Origin: an uncultured Lachnospiraceae bacterium
Lineage (GTDB): Bacteria; Bacillota; Clostridia; Lachnospirales; Lachnospiraceae
Assembly (NCBI GenBank): GCA_902489645.1
Contig: CABUAW010000017.1
Span: 1 to 42,339, forward strand
DNA: 42,339 nucleotides
Direction: 5' to 3'
Part shown: positions 25,661-33,291 of the stretch, one piece after another
Layout of the letters: each line of letters begins with the position of its first letter
Position numbering within the stretch: position 1 is the first letter of the stretch
Notes under the pieces: model-generated
Databases searched by the model: none
The model's input: only the letters and a program-made list of their open reading frames with translations
What the model was told of the DNA's origin: nothing
Translations under genes and position numbers: made by a program

Positions 25661-27006
25661 ACGACAACCTCCCTTAAAGCCGGCAGCGGGATTTGCCACT
25701 GTCCCGCCAAACTATCATCAAACAAAGAGAGCTGATGATAACCGGAAATGGATTCCTGCACCTCCCTCGGAAGCCGCTCATGCACGGAGAGAAGGTTCCT
25801 CGTAATCGAATCTTCATTAAAATTTATCCGATACATCATCTTCCCGGAACAGGTGACAAAATAAACGGCCCGTTTCAAAACAATGCCCAGCTTTTTTAAA
25901 TCGTCAAAATTCAATGTAGCATGGCGGCGGGCCTGACAAATCCGTCTCGCGCCGGTCACACCGATTCCCGGAACCCTGAGAAGCATCTCATAAGAGGCCC
26001 GGTTCACCTCCACCGGAAACTGGTCCAGATTGCGAAGCGCCCAATCGCACTTTGGGTCCAGGGCGATATTAAACGAATGATGCTGCTCACTTAAAAGCTC
26101 ATCCGCCCGGAATCCGTAATATCTCAAAAGCCAGTCCGCCTGGTACAGACGATGTTCCCTTAAAAGCGGAGGCTTTGTATCCACCGCCGGAAGCAGATTG
26201 TCTTCATTCACCGCAACATAAGCCGAGTAAAACACACGGCGCAGGGCAAACTTTTTGTACAGGGCTTCCGCCACGGACAGAATCTGGTAATCGCTTTCCG
26301 AAGTGGCTCCGACCATCACCTGGGTACTTTGTCCCGCCGGAACAAACTTCGGCGCATGACGGTACACCGTCAACTCTTCTTTATTCTGCAGAATCCCCTG
26401 CTGTACCTGACGCAGAGGTTTTAAAATCATCTTCCGGTCCTTATTCGGCGCAAGCTTTTTCAATCCTTCCGCCGTCGGTAGCTCCAGATTACAGCTCATA
26501 CGGTCCGCATAAAAACCGGCCCGCCGAATCAAATCTTCATCCGCCCCCGGAATTGATTTCACATGAATATAACCATGGAACTGATATTTATCACGCAAAA
26601 GATGTAACGTTTCCAGAATTAATTCCATCGTATAATGAGGATTCTTCACAACGCCGGAGCTTAAAAAAAGCCCTTCAATATAGTTTCTCCGGTAAAATCC
26701 CATGGTCAGCCGACAAATCTCCTCCGGGGTAAAGGTCGCCCTCGGCACATCATTACTTAAACGGTTTTTGCAGTATTTGCAGTCATAGATACAGTCATTG
26801 GATAAAAGTATCTTTAAGAGGGAAATACAACGTCCATCCGAAGCAAAGCTGTGACAGATTCCGCAGGCTTTCGAATTCCCCATGCCTTTACCGCCGCTTT
26901 TCCGGTCGACGCCCGAGGACGTACAGGCCACGTCATATTTGGCCGCATCTGCTAAAATTGTCAGTTTTTTCTGTAACGGCTCTTCCGCTGTCATAAATTC
27001 CATCAT
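25657..27006 (-). CDS. Putative DNA modification/repair radical SAM protein (TIGR03916 type)
   Basis: A 449-residue radical SAM enzyme. The SAM/4Fe-4S motif CIYDCKYC has cysteines 72, 76 and 79. A second upstream Cys group (C48, C51, C60 in ACGICHSFASDGRC) may bind another cluster. The TIM-barrel core continues with GLFLSSGVVKNPHYTMELI and HVKSIPGADEDLI. Near residues 340-360 a helix-hairpin-helix motif (LLRVPGIGVTGARRI) suggests DNA binding. It starts at ATG 27006 with GGAGG 7 bases upstream and is the first gene of a two-gene operon. A LexA-like operator overlaps its promoter, supporting a role in DNA damage response. The chemical reaction is unknown. Confidence 0.92.
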   Translation of the reverse strand: MMEFMTAEEPLQKKLTILADAAKYDVACTSSGVDRKSGGKGMGNSKACGICHSFASDGRCISLLKILLSNDCIYDCKYCKNRLSNDVPRATFTPEEICRLTMGFYRRNYIEGLFLSSGVVKNPHYTMELILETLHLLRDKYQFHGYIHVKSIPGADEDLIRRAGFYADRMSCNLELPTAEGLKKLAPNKDRKMILKPLRQVQQGILQNKEELTVYRHAPKFVPAGQSTQVMVGATSESDYQILSVAEALYKKFALRRVFYSAYVAVNEDNLLPAVDTKPPLLREHRLYQADWLLRYYGFRADELLSEQHHSFNIALDPKCDWALRNLDQFPVEVNRASYEMLLRVPGIGVTGARRICQARRHATLNFDDLKKLGIVLKRAVYFVTCSGKMMYRINFNEDSITRNLLSVHERLPREVQESISGYHQLSLFDDSLAGQWQIPLPALREVVV

Positions 27007-27057
27007 CCGTCCGCCTCCATCCGTTCAAAAAATACACTCAGCACAAATCACACTTTT

Positions 27058-27097
27058 ATCATACCACACATATGTTCATTTTTCAAACGTTTGTTCG
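27058..27097 (-). promoter_or_regulatory. Promoter with LexA-like (SOS) boxes upstream of the radical SAM pair
   Basis: Minus-strand TTGAAA (27081-27086) and TATGAT (27058-27063) with a 17-base spacer form the promoter. CGAACAAACGTTTG (27084-27097) matches the Gram-positive LexA/DinR consensus CGAACRNRYGTTYC at 13 of 14 positions and overlaps the -35. TGAACATATGTGTG (27065-27078), a weaker 10 of 14 match, lies in the spacer. Confidence 0.75.
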
Positions 27098-27114
27098 ATA
27101 TTCTTAAAAATATA

Positions 27115-27143
27115 TTGTCATCGCGTTTTTCCGGCATTATAAT
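27115..27143 (+). promoter_or_regulatory. Promoter of the GNAT acetyltransferase gene
   Basis: TTGTCA (27115-27120) and TATAAT (27138-27143) with a 17-base spacer. The start site near 27150 lies inside the longer possible ORF (27091), which fixes ATG 27184 as the start. Confidence 0.8.
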
Positions 27144-27183
27144 TGGGGTAAAAATCAATCAACACCAAAGAAGGGATGTTTTT

Positions 27184-27615
27184 ATGAAAATAATCCGTGC
27201 AACCGAAACCTGGCAGCAGGCCGGCGCATATTACGTGCGTATTCAGGGAATGGCCAGGCAGCACCACATTACATTGAGAGAAGAGTTTGACGCACATGAT
27301 GGTCCGGACACGAAGTATATCGTCTTACTGGAGGACGACTTTCCGGTCGCCACCTGCCGCATCTATGAAATTGACGCGGGAAGCGCCACCATTGGCCGGG
27401 TAGTGGTTCTGCCGGAATACAGAAAACAGGGACTGGGAAGCCTCGTTATCCGGGAAGCCGAAGTATGGGTGAAAGAACTCGGTTATAAGAAGATTATTCT
27501 TGAAAGCCGCGATACGGCTGTTAAATTTTATGAAAAGCTCGGATATACGGCAGATTTTGACAAAATGATTTATGGCGAGACCTTTACCTGCGTCTATATG
27601 GAAAAAACGCTTTAG
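27184..27615 (+). CDS. GNAT family N-acetyltransferase
   Basis: A 143-residue single-domain GNAT protein (acetyl-CoA-dependent N-acetyltransferase). The acetyl-CoA binding motif A is VVLPEYRKQGLGSLVIREAE (Q/RxxGxG/A pattern), preceded by ATIGRVV. Motif B is KFYEKLGYTADFD near the C-terminus. ATG 27184 follows an AAGGGA site by about 7 bases; the longer upstream frame is excluded by the promoter. Substrate unknown. Divergent from the SOS-type operon. Confidence 0.9.
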   Translation: MKIIRATETWQQAGAYYVRIQGMARQHHITLREEFDAHDGPDTKYIVLLEDDFPVATCRIYEIDAGSATIGRVVVLPEYRKQGLGSLVIREAEVWVKELGYKKIILESRDTAVKFYEKLGYTADFDKMIYGETFTCVYMEKTL

Positions 27616-27675
27616 TCTTCTGGCGAAAGCCTGTTTATTTCATTTTGCAGACGCTCGAAAAAAGGCGGAAAATTT

Positions 27676-27715
27676 CAGGGGCCGACGGGACTCCTATGAG
27701 TCGCGCCGACCCCTG
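27676..27715. terminator. Long imperfect hairpin, probable bidirectional terminator
   Basis: Eighteen-base arms with three mismatches and a 4-base loop (CTAT) pair CAGGGG...GACTC with GAGTC...CCCCTG. On the minus strand it is followed by AAATTTTCCGCCTTTTTT. It lies between the convergent GNAT and NEAT-protein genes. Confidence 0.72.
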
Positions 27716-27758
27716 TTCAGAGCTGTTTATTTCCCGGCCCATTCAGAACCGTCTGAAA

Positions 27759-30700
27759 TCAGCTTCTTTTTTTACGTTTCCGTCCGAATATCACAATAAC
27801 TGCCATAACCAAAACTGCGGCAGCCATCAATCCAACGCCCAACGTAAGATGTGTTTCGTCTCCGGTCTTTACACTGTTTGTGCTGCTGTTTGTACTGCTC
27901 TTTAAACCGGAACTGCTGTTTAACGAGGAATTTCCGTTCAAACTGCTTCCGTTATTATTCGAACCGTTTAACGTGCCATTCGAATTGCCCGGCGTACTCG
28001 GTGTACTTGGTGTACTCGGTGTACTTGGCGTATCCGGTGTATCCGGTGTGTCCGGCGTATCCGGTATATCCGGCGTATCCGGATTTACCGGTTCTTTTTC
28101 TGTCAGGGCTTTGACCGCATTGTTAATGGCTTCCGCCATAGCGTCCACTTCCGCCTGACGGCTTTCGCCAAAGCCGCGCTCGACGGCTTCTACCGCAGCT
28201 TTTACGGCCGCCGCAGAGGCTTCCGTATAGCCGCTCATATCCTCCGAAACTGCGGCAATCGCTGCATCCACCGCACTGTAATCCGCAAGTTTTTCCAAAG
28301 CTTCAATCGTCTGATTAATCGCATCAGCCATGGCATTGACTTCCGCCTGACGGCTTTCGCCAAGGCCGCGCTCGACCGCCCCTATGGCGTCCCTGACAGT
28401 GTCGGCCGACTCTTTGGTATAGCCGCTCAGGTCCGGAACCGAGGCAATCGCTGCCTCGACCACGCTGTAATCCGCAAGTCTTTCCAGGCCTGCCACCGCC
28501 TGGCAGATGATGGCCGGATATTCATCCACCGCCGTCTGCTCGTCGGCTTTCTTGCCATAATCAACAGAAGCCAGTACCTGATTTAATGCGTCCACCGATG
28601 CCTGCGTATAAACCGTCAGGTCCTCCGGTATCTGGGCCAGGGCGGCCTGCACGCCTGTGTAATCCGCCGGGCCATATTCCAGTGCGTCTATCGCCGTAAG
28701 GATGTCTTGCGCCATCTGATTGACCTTATCCTGCTCGGTGATATTTTTATTCCAGTCGACTGCCTGAACAGCCGCCGTTACTGCGGAAAAATTCTCATAT
28801 AAAGATGCTTCCAGAGCGTTGGCCCGGGCAATCGCATCATTTACACTGCTGTAATCGGCCGGTTTATAGCTCAACGCTCTGACCGCATGGTTAATGGCGT
28901 CCGCCATAGCGTCGACGTCCGACTGCCGTTCCACGCCCAGGCCTCTCTCAACCGCATTCAAAGCCGTATTGACAGCCTCCGCCGTGTCTTCCGTATAAAT
29001 ACTCAAATCCGGAACCGAGGCAATCGCCGCATCCACGGCGCTGTAATCCGCAACCTTCACTAATGCTTCAACAGCCGCCTCAATAGCCGCCGCATAACCG
29101 TCCACCGTCGCCTGTTCCGTAATATTTTTGTCATAAACCACAGCGTCTCTGGCGTCCTGCACCTCCGAAACAGAGGCCGTCGTATAAATGCTTAAATCCT
29201 CCGGAATCTTGGCAATGGCTGCTTCGACACCGCTGTAGTCCGCAGACTTATATGTCAAAGCGTCGATGGCGTTCTCGATGGCCGTCACGTAGCCGTCCAC
29301 CGTAGCCTGTTCGCTTTGGCTCATATAACGCACAACACCATCTACAACCGTCTGAAGCGCAGACACGGATTCCTCCGTATACAGAGCCAGGGCATCCGCC
29401 TCCGGCACCTTCGCCAACGCCGCATCCACAGCCGTATAATCCGCCTGTTCTGCCAGAATCGGATAGCCGTTATTGACGCCGTGGATATCCTTCGAGAAGG
29501 CCGTCGTTCCGATATTTTCAAAGAACGCATCCGATTTCAGCCATTCCGAGGACTTAAAGCCGACATCTTCCACAGTTGCGCTCGTGGTAGCGTTACCCAT
29601 ATAAAGCCCAGCGGCCGTCCCCTCCAGTACATACATATGCCGAAATTCCAATTCTGGGGATGTATTACTTTGTATTGACCAAGCGCCGGTATATGAGGAA
29701 CTGTATGTATTTTCCATAGGGCCGACAGAATATATGGCTTCTACCTCTGCCGCCGAACTCCATACGCTTCCCAAGACGGCGGTCCTATATTTTCCTGTTC
29801 CCGTCACTTTTCCCGTATTATACAGATTGCGTACGGTCGGATTTTCTCCCGATACATAATCCACTAAAGCCGACGGGCTTATCTGCCCCGTGATATGGCC
29901 CTCATTCCAACTGTTTATGATGGTTATATTATCGCCGCTGGCAAACGCCACAAGACCGGCCACATAATTTGTCGCCGTCACATCGCCCCGATTGACACAA
30001 TCTTCAACGGTTGAATTCTTTGAAAGAAACGCCGCAATCCCGGCAACCCGTCCGTATTCCTGCCTTCCTGAAGTATATTGATTATTGGCCATGCTCAGAT
30101 TGCCTTCGTTGACACAGCCCTTAATCGTTATGTTGCTGCTGCCGGAACCGATAATTCCGCCGATATATCCGTAACCCGAATCATTCGTCGAAGTAATATC
30201 CGCCCGGTTGGTACAATTTGTAATGCTCACATACGTCTGGCCTTTTGTGCTGAAATTCAGTCCGGCAATACCTCCTAAATAAACAGAGCCTGTAATCGAG
30301 CCTTCCACCGTCACGCCGTCAATGGCGGCTGGGCTGTCCGCTGTTCCGCCAACATTTCCAAAGAGTCCCTTATAGTAACCGCTGCTGATATACAGGTTAT
30401 AAACCGTATGGCCGTTTCCCTTGAATGAGCCGCCGAATTTCGGAGAATAATATCCGTTTCCGATTGGCGTCCATTCCTTATTTCCAAGGTTAATATCCGC
30501 CAGCAGCTCTCCGTTGATGAACATATCCTCATCGTTCCCGCTGTTGACCTTCGCGGCAAACCAGGCCAGCTCCTCCGCATCTGTAATCTGATAATAGCCC
30601 GTCGCCTCATCATAGGCCGGCTCCTTTGTCGTCTCGCCGTCCCAAGGCTCCGCGCCGTATGGATTATCATCGGCCGGCCCGTCCTCTTTGCTTTCCTCGG

Positions 30701-31625
30701 CCGCCGCAATCGCTTCTTTCAACGCGGCGACGCTGGCCGCCCGTGCCTCCGCATCCGGCTCCTCGGCCTCACGGGAAATCACTGTCGACGACTCCTGTTT
30801 GATGCTTACCAGAGTATTGGAATACAGAGCCTTTGTTTCATCGATAAGGTCGGTTAAGGCCTTCTGGGCCTCCCCCTCACCCTCCGTATTCACCGCCCGG
30901 TACAGCCAGTATTCGACATTCGTCGAAAGGTCTTCTTCGGGCACGGCCTCCAGGGTACTGTAATCAATGAACATCTTTGCGAGCTGGTCGCCGTTGCCCT
31001 CGCTGATGGCCTCCATGACCGGCACGAATACGTGGACATAAGGCGCGTTGCTATAGGTCGCTTCCTCCAAAGATGACGGCAGCTCGACAGAAAGCGCCAT
31101 GGCTCTCGGATAGGGCTGTCCGATGGCCGCCGTGATAGAGCTTCCCTCCACATTAAATGCGTCGGTGGCAATACTTCCGTCCGTGTTCCGGTGTTCCGTC
31201 AATACGGTGGCCGGGTTCAGCCCATATTTGCTCGGATAGCCATTGCTATACTCGGTCACCGTCACCCCGTCCAGCTTCCACAGATAACCATACATACCAA
31301 TAAATCCCATCGGCATAAACTCTACCAGAAGCGTGGCTTTTCCGTCCTCCACGATTAACATGGATTTATAACCCGTATCGTCCGCATTTCTGTCATTGTA
31401 TCCGGAGCTGCCCCGCAGCGCATAGTTACCCATCGACGTTGTATTAGCGTACGCCTGATACAGATTGGCTGTCACATAATAAATACCGTCCTCAATCCAG
31501 GATTCGGACGCTGCTTCCGCTGATACGGAAAGCGTATTAAAGCTGCCAAGGCCCATCGCCATAGCAAGCACAAAGGTCAGCACGGCCTTTAAGCGTGCCG
31601 ACCAGAATCTATAGATTTTTCTCAC
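27759..31625 (-). CDS. Cell-wall-anchored NEAT-domain surface protein with GLUG and FIVAR-like repeats
   Basis: A 1288-residue secreted protein. It starts at GTG 31625 with GGGAGG 8 bases upstream. Residues 1-38 are a signal peptide. About 41-235 resemble the clostridial NEAT (heme-binding) domain: DGIYYVTANLYQA, SMGNYALRGSSG, ATLLVEFMPMGFIGMYGYL, and YVHVFVPVMEAI...GDQLAKMFIDYSTL. About 335-720 is a beta-helix-like region with GLUG-type repeats (LGGIAGLN, IGGIIGS, VAGLVAFAS). About 735-1170 holds seven repeats of about 64 residues, each starting ADYxxV and ending near A(I/V)xAL, similar to FIVAR modules. A PDTP/STP linker and Asn/Ser/Gly-rich segment lead to VKTGD (1252-1256), a transmembrane helix and RKRKKRS, a non-canonical sortase signal. 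Canonical heme YxxxY is not exact (YSNAPY), so ligand binding is inferred. It lies downstream of chelatase-like genes. Confidence 0.88.
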   Translation of the reverse strand: MRKIYRFWSARLKAVLTFVLAMAMGLGSFNTLSVSAEAASESWIEDGIYYVTANLYQAYANTTSMGNYALRGSSGYNDRNADDTGYKSMLIVEDGKATLLVEFMPMGFIGMYGYLWKLDGVTVTEYSNGYPSKYGLNPATVLTEHRNTDGSIATDAFNVEGSSITAAIGQPYPRAMALSVELPSSLEEATYSNAPYVHVFVPVMEAISEGNGDQLAKMFIDYSTLEAVPEEDLSTNVEYWLYRAVNTEGEGEAQKALTDLIDETKALYSNTLVSIKQESSTVISREAEEPDAEARAASVAALKEAIAAAEESKEDGPADDNPYGAEPWDGETTKEPAYDEATGYYQITDAEELAWFAAKVNSGNDEDMFINGELLADINLGNKEWTPIGNGYYSPKFGGSFKGNGHTVYNLYISSGYYKGLFGNVGGTADSPAAIDGVTVEGSITGSVYLGGIAGLNFSTKGQTYVSITNCTNRADITSTNDSGYGYIGGIIGSGSSNITIKGCVNEGNLSMANNQYTSGRQEYGRVAGIAAFLSKNSTVEDCVNRGDVTATNYVAGLVAFASGDNITIINSWNEGHITGQISPSALVDYVSGENPTVRNLYNTGKVTGTGKYRTAVLGSVWSSAAEVEAIYSVGPMENTYSSSYTGAWSIQSNTSPELEFRHMYVLEGTAAGLYMGNATTSATVEDVGFKSSEWLKSDAFFENIGTTAFSKDIHGVNNGYPILAEQADYTAVDAALAKVPEADALALYTEESVSALQTVVDGVVRYMSQSEQATVDGYVTAIENAIDALTYKSADYSGVEAAIAKIPEDLSIYTTASVSEVQDARDAVVYDKNITEQATVDGYAAAIEAAVEALVKVADYSAVDAAIASVPDLSIYTEDTAEAVNTALNAVERGLGVERQSDVDAMADAINHAVRALSYKPADYSSVNDAIARANALEASLYENFSAVTAAVQAVDWNKNITEQDKVNQMAQDILTAIDALEYGPADYTGVQAALAQIPEDLTVYTQASVDALNQVLASVDYGKKADEQTAVDEYPAIICQAVAGLERLADYSVVEAAIASVPDLSGYTKESADTVRDAIGAVERGLGESRQAEVNAMADAINQTIEALEKLADYSAVDAAIAAVSEDMSGYTEASAAAVKAAVEAVERGFGESRQAEVDAMAEAINNAVKALTEKEPVNPDTPDIPDTPDTPDTPDTPSTPSTPSTPSTPGNSNGTLNGSNNNGSSLNGNSSLNSSSGLKSSTNSSTNSVKTGDETHLTLGVGLMAAAVLVMAVIVIFGRKRKKRS
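27991..28083. repeat. 9-bp tandem repeat coding the Pro-Thr-Asp/Ser linker
   Basis: About ten units of nine bases (variants of GGTGTACTC and GGTGTATCC) encode the tripeptide series PDT/PST in the wall-spanning linker. Copy number may vary between strains. Two unit subtypes form two blocks. Confidence 0.8.
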
Positions 31626-31737
31626 TTTAAAGTCCTCCCGAAATTTCTATCTTTAAATTCCTGTACGGAAATATTTTTTGATTTTATACGTTTCAAGTTT
31701 TTCCTTCTAATGACTGTCAATACGAGAAACATTTGTG

Positions 31738-31817
31738 AATATACAGAAAACAGGCCGCACTGCTGTTCGGACAGCGCCAGAGCCTGGTAAGCTGTCTGCA
31801 GCAAAGCCGCCTGTTTC
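31738..31817 (-). promoter_or_regulatory. Long interrupted hairpin in the leader of the NEAT-protein gene
   Basis: Complementary segments AAACAGGC/GCCTGTTTT (31810-31817 and 31748-31756), CAGC/GCTG and GACAGC/GCTGTC (31792-31797 and 31771-31776) form a long stem with bulges. On the minus strand it ends in GCCTGTTTTCTGTATATT, so it could act as a terminator or attenuator about 115 bases before the NEAT start codon. Confidence 0.5.
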
Positions 31818-31867
31818 TCTATCGCATTCCGGGAGCGGCCGGTCTCTCCGACACTTTTTGTCTGACT

Positions 31868-32002
31868 TTAAGTCTCCCGGATAAATTCATATAGCCGCGT
31901 TTTATCTATATCCTCCGCCCTGACTGCATAAACCGGAAGCACAGCGCCGGTCATAAACACAGCCAGGAGCAGGGACAGGCCCTTTTTTAACGCATTTCTC
32001 AT
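31868..32002 (-). CDS. Possible 44-residue secreted peptide
   Basis: ATG 32002 opens a 44-codon ORF with a strong signal peptide (MRNALKKGLSLLLAVFMT then GAVLPVYA, cleavage near AVRA) and a short mature part of about 18 residues (EDIDKTRLYEFIRET). The ribosome binding site is weak (GAAAGAAAAAAG). The same frame stays open after the TAA down to 31622, so it could be a secreted peptide or the remnant of a longer surface protein. It lies between the promoter at 32207 and the NEAT gene. No family recognised. Confidence 0.5.
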   Translation of the reverse strand: MRNALKKGLSLLLAVFMTGAVLPVYAVRAEDIDKTRLYEFIRET

Positions 32003-32064
32003 ATTTACTTTTTTCTTTCATACAAAACACTGAAACAAAGTATATATGCAGTAAATGCGTTACT

Positions 32065-32151
32065 TTACCCCCCCCCCCTATCATTGAAAATGGCGCCCAT
32101 GGTTTCTACGATACCGGATATCCCGTTCATTTTTAATATCATTCTTTTCAT
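32065..32151 (-). CDS. Possible 28-residue leader peptide ending in a poly-G tract
   Basis: ATG 32151 has GGAGG 11 bases upstream and lies about 50 bases after a good promoter. It encodes 28 residues beginning MKRMILKMNGISGIVE. The last codons are formed by the G11 tract (RGGG, then TAA). Loss of one G would extend the frame to 31902 (about 82 residues); gain of one would add only two residues. Possibly a leader or regulatory peptide; function unknown. Confidence 0.45.
   Translation of the reverse strand: MKRMILKMNGISGIVETMGAIFNDRGGG
32068..32078. repeat. Homopolymer tract of 11 C (G on the minus strand)
   Basis: Eleven consecutive C on the plus strand in an otherwise AT-rich leader upstream of the NEAT-protein gene, inside a small ORF. 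Such tracts are prone to slippage. Its length may also be a sequencing artefact. Confidence 0.85.
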
Positions 32152-32206
32152 ATTTTCCGGCACCTCCATGACACAATTTTACAGTTAGTTACTCCTATCT
32201 AGTTTT

Positions 32207-32235
32207 CTTTTATCACAAGAATTTTGGAATGTCAA
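32207..32235 (-). promoter_or_regulatory. Promoter of the NEAT-protein transcript
   Basis: Minus-strand TTGACA (32230-32235) and TAAAAG (32207-32212) with a 17-base spacer; TGA directly before the -10 fits an extended -10. The resulting leader to GTG 31625 would be about 575 bases. Confidence 0.65.
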
Positions 32236-32391
32236 TTTGTATTTTTGTGTCCGGTCAAACGCAGGCGCGGAATTTTTTTCCGGTTTTCCGCAGAAACAAA
32301 GGGTTCCTGTAATTTTATTGTAAATTTTTTACAATTTCACCCATTAATAAAATTTCTCAATAAGAATCTGCCCTATGTTTTCAATAAACTT

Positions 32392-33219
32392 TTACCCCAA
32401 TGTCAAATAACAGGCATCCATCCTGTCTGCCAGCCGCTTCGCAATTCCCAACCGAAAATAGCCCTTTTCCGTGTCAATAACCACAACCGGTATTCCCGAC
32501 CTTCGGATTGTCTCAGCCGTTTCCAGCGCTAATTCCAGAGGCTGTCCCGCTTTTTCATCATAATTCGCCTTTCCATCCGTAACCAGAACAATCAATGGGT
32601 TTAGAAAAGCGTCTTTTTTCTGCGCCATCTCAATTGTTTCCAACGCTTTTCGAAGTCCCATGGCCAGGGGCGTATTGCCAAAGGCCGACAGGGATACCAG
32701 CCTTTTTCCTGCATATTCCACACTTCTTGTAAAAGGCAAAACAAGTTCTGCTTTCTTATTTCCAAAAATAATCAATCCGGCCCTGTCCCGCCGTTCATAC
32801 ACCTGCCGAAGCAGTGTAAGGATTGCTCCCTTTGCAAAAGCAAGTCTTCTGTCCGCCCCCTGAGAACGGCTGGCATCTACGACAAATAAAATTCCCATTT
32901 TTTCTTTATGGGTAAAACGCTGATAGCGCATATCGGACGTCCGGATACGGATAGCCGGAAAATCCGCCGCTTCCAGGCCGAAATCATGGACGCCGCACGG
33001 ATTTTGGGGATGACCCGACGCAGCGCGGAGGGTGGCTGCAAAGGCTATCTTATTTTTATTCGGATTTCCCGACAGTGTATACCCCCGGGGTTTTCCTTTG
33101 TTTCCGTTTCTTCTTACGCTCTGGCTTCCCCATAGGCCCGGTTTCCATTTATTTTTAATGGTCGAATCCCCCATCTCCCGGAGCAGTTCTGTCAGAGAAA
33201 TACTCTGTCCGTTTTGCAA
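32392..33219 (-). CDS. VWA-domain chelatase subunit (ChlD/CobT-like C-terminal half)
   Basis: A 275-residue protein with a von Willebrand A domain from about residue 105: MGILFVVDASRSQGADRRLAFAKGAIL supplies the MIDAS DxSxS motif, followed by RDRAGLIIFGNKKAELVLPFTRSVE, GNTPLAMGLRKAL and VLVTDGKAN. This is the ChlD pattern that couples the AAA+ ring to the large chelatase subunit. The start is TTG 33219 with GAGG about 8 bases upstream. The frame is open and in phase back to the TAG stop of the AAA+ gene, 24 codons upstream, so the two look like one AAA+-linker-VWA protein of about 618 codons split by a single amber codon. Fused proteins of about this size are known next to cobN-like genes. 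Confidence 0.85.
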   Translation of the reverse strand: MQNGQSISLTELLREMGDSTIKNKWKPGLWGSQSVRRNGNKGKPRGYTLSGNPNKNKIAFAATLRAASGHPQNPCGVHDFGLEAADFPAIRIRTSDMRYQRFTHKEKMGILFVVDASRSQGADRRLAFAKGAILTLLRQVYERRDRAGLIIFGNKKAELVLPFTRSVEYAGKRLVSLSAFGNTPLAMGLRKALETIEMAQKKDAFLNPLIVLVTDGKANYDEKAGQPLELALETAETIRRSGIPVVVIDTEKGYFRLGIAKRLADRMDACYLTLG

Positions 33220-33291
33220 AACTGGAACCTCGATTGGCGCCAGCTCCGGCCTCTTCTGCGAAAAAATTTCATTTTCTTCCCGGCCCTCTCC

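Noticed and set aside
27991..28083. Short regular repeats resembling a CRISPR array
   Set aside because: Units are 9 bases with no spacers and encode a Pro-Thr linker in frame.
28000..31600. Several plus-strand frames antisense to the NEAT gene
   Set aside because: They are shadows of the repetitive minus-strand coding sequence and lack start signals.
31902..32084. 60-codon frame MIGGGGKV... over the poly-G tract
   Set aside because: Its start is inside the leader with no ribosome binding site and its sequence is unlike a protein; only relevant if the G tract slips.
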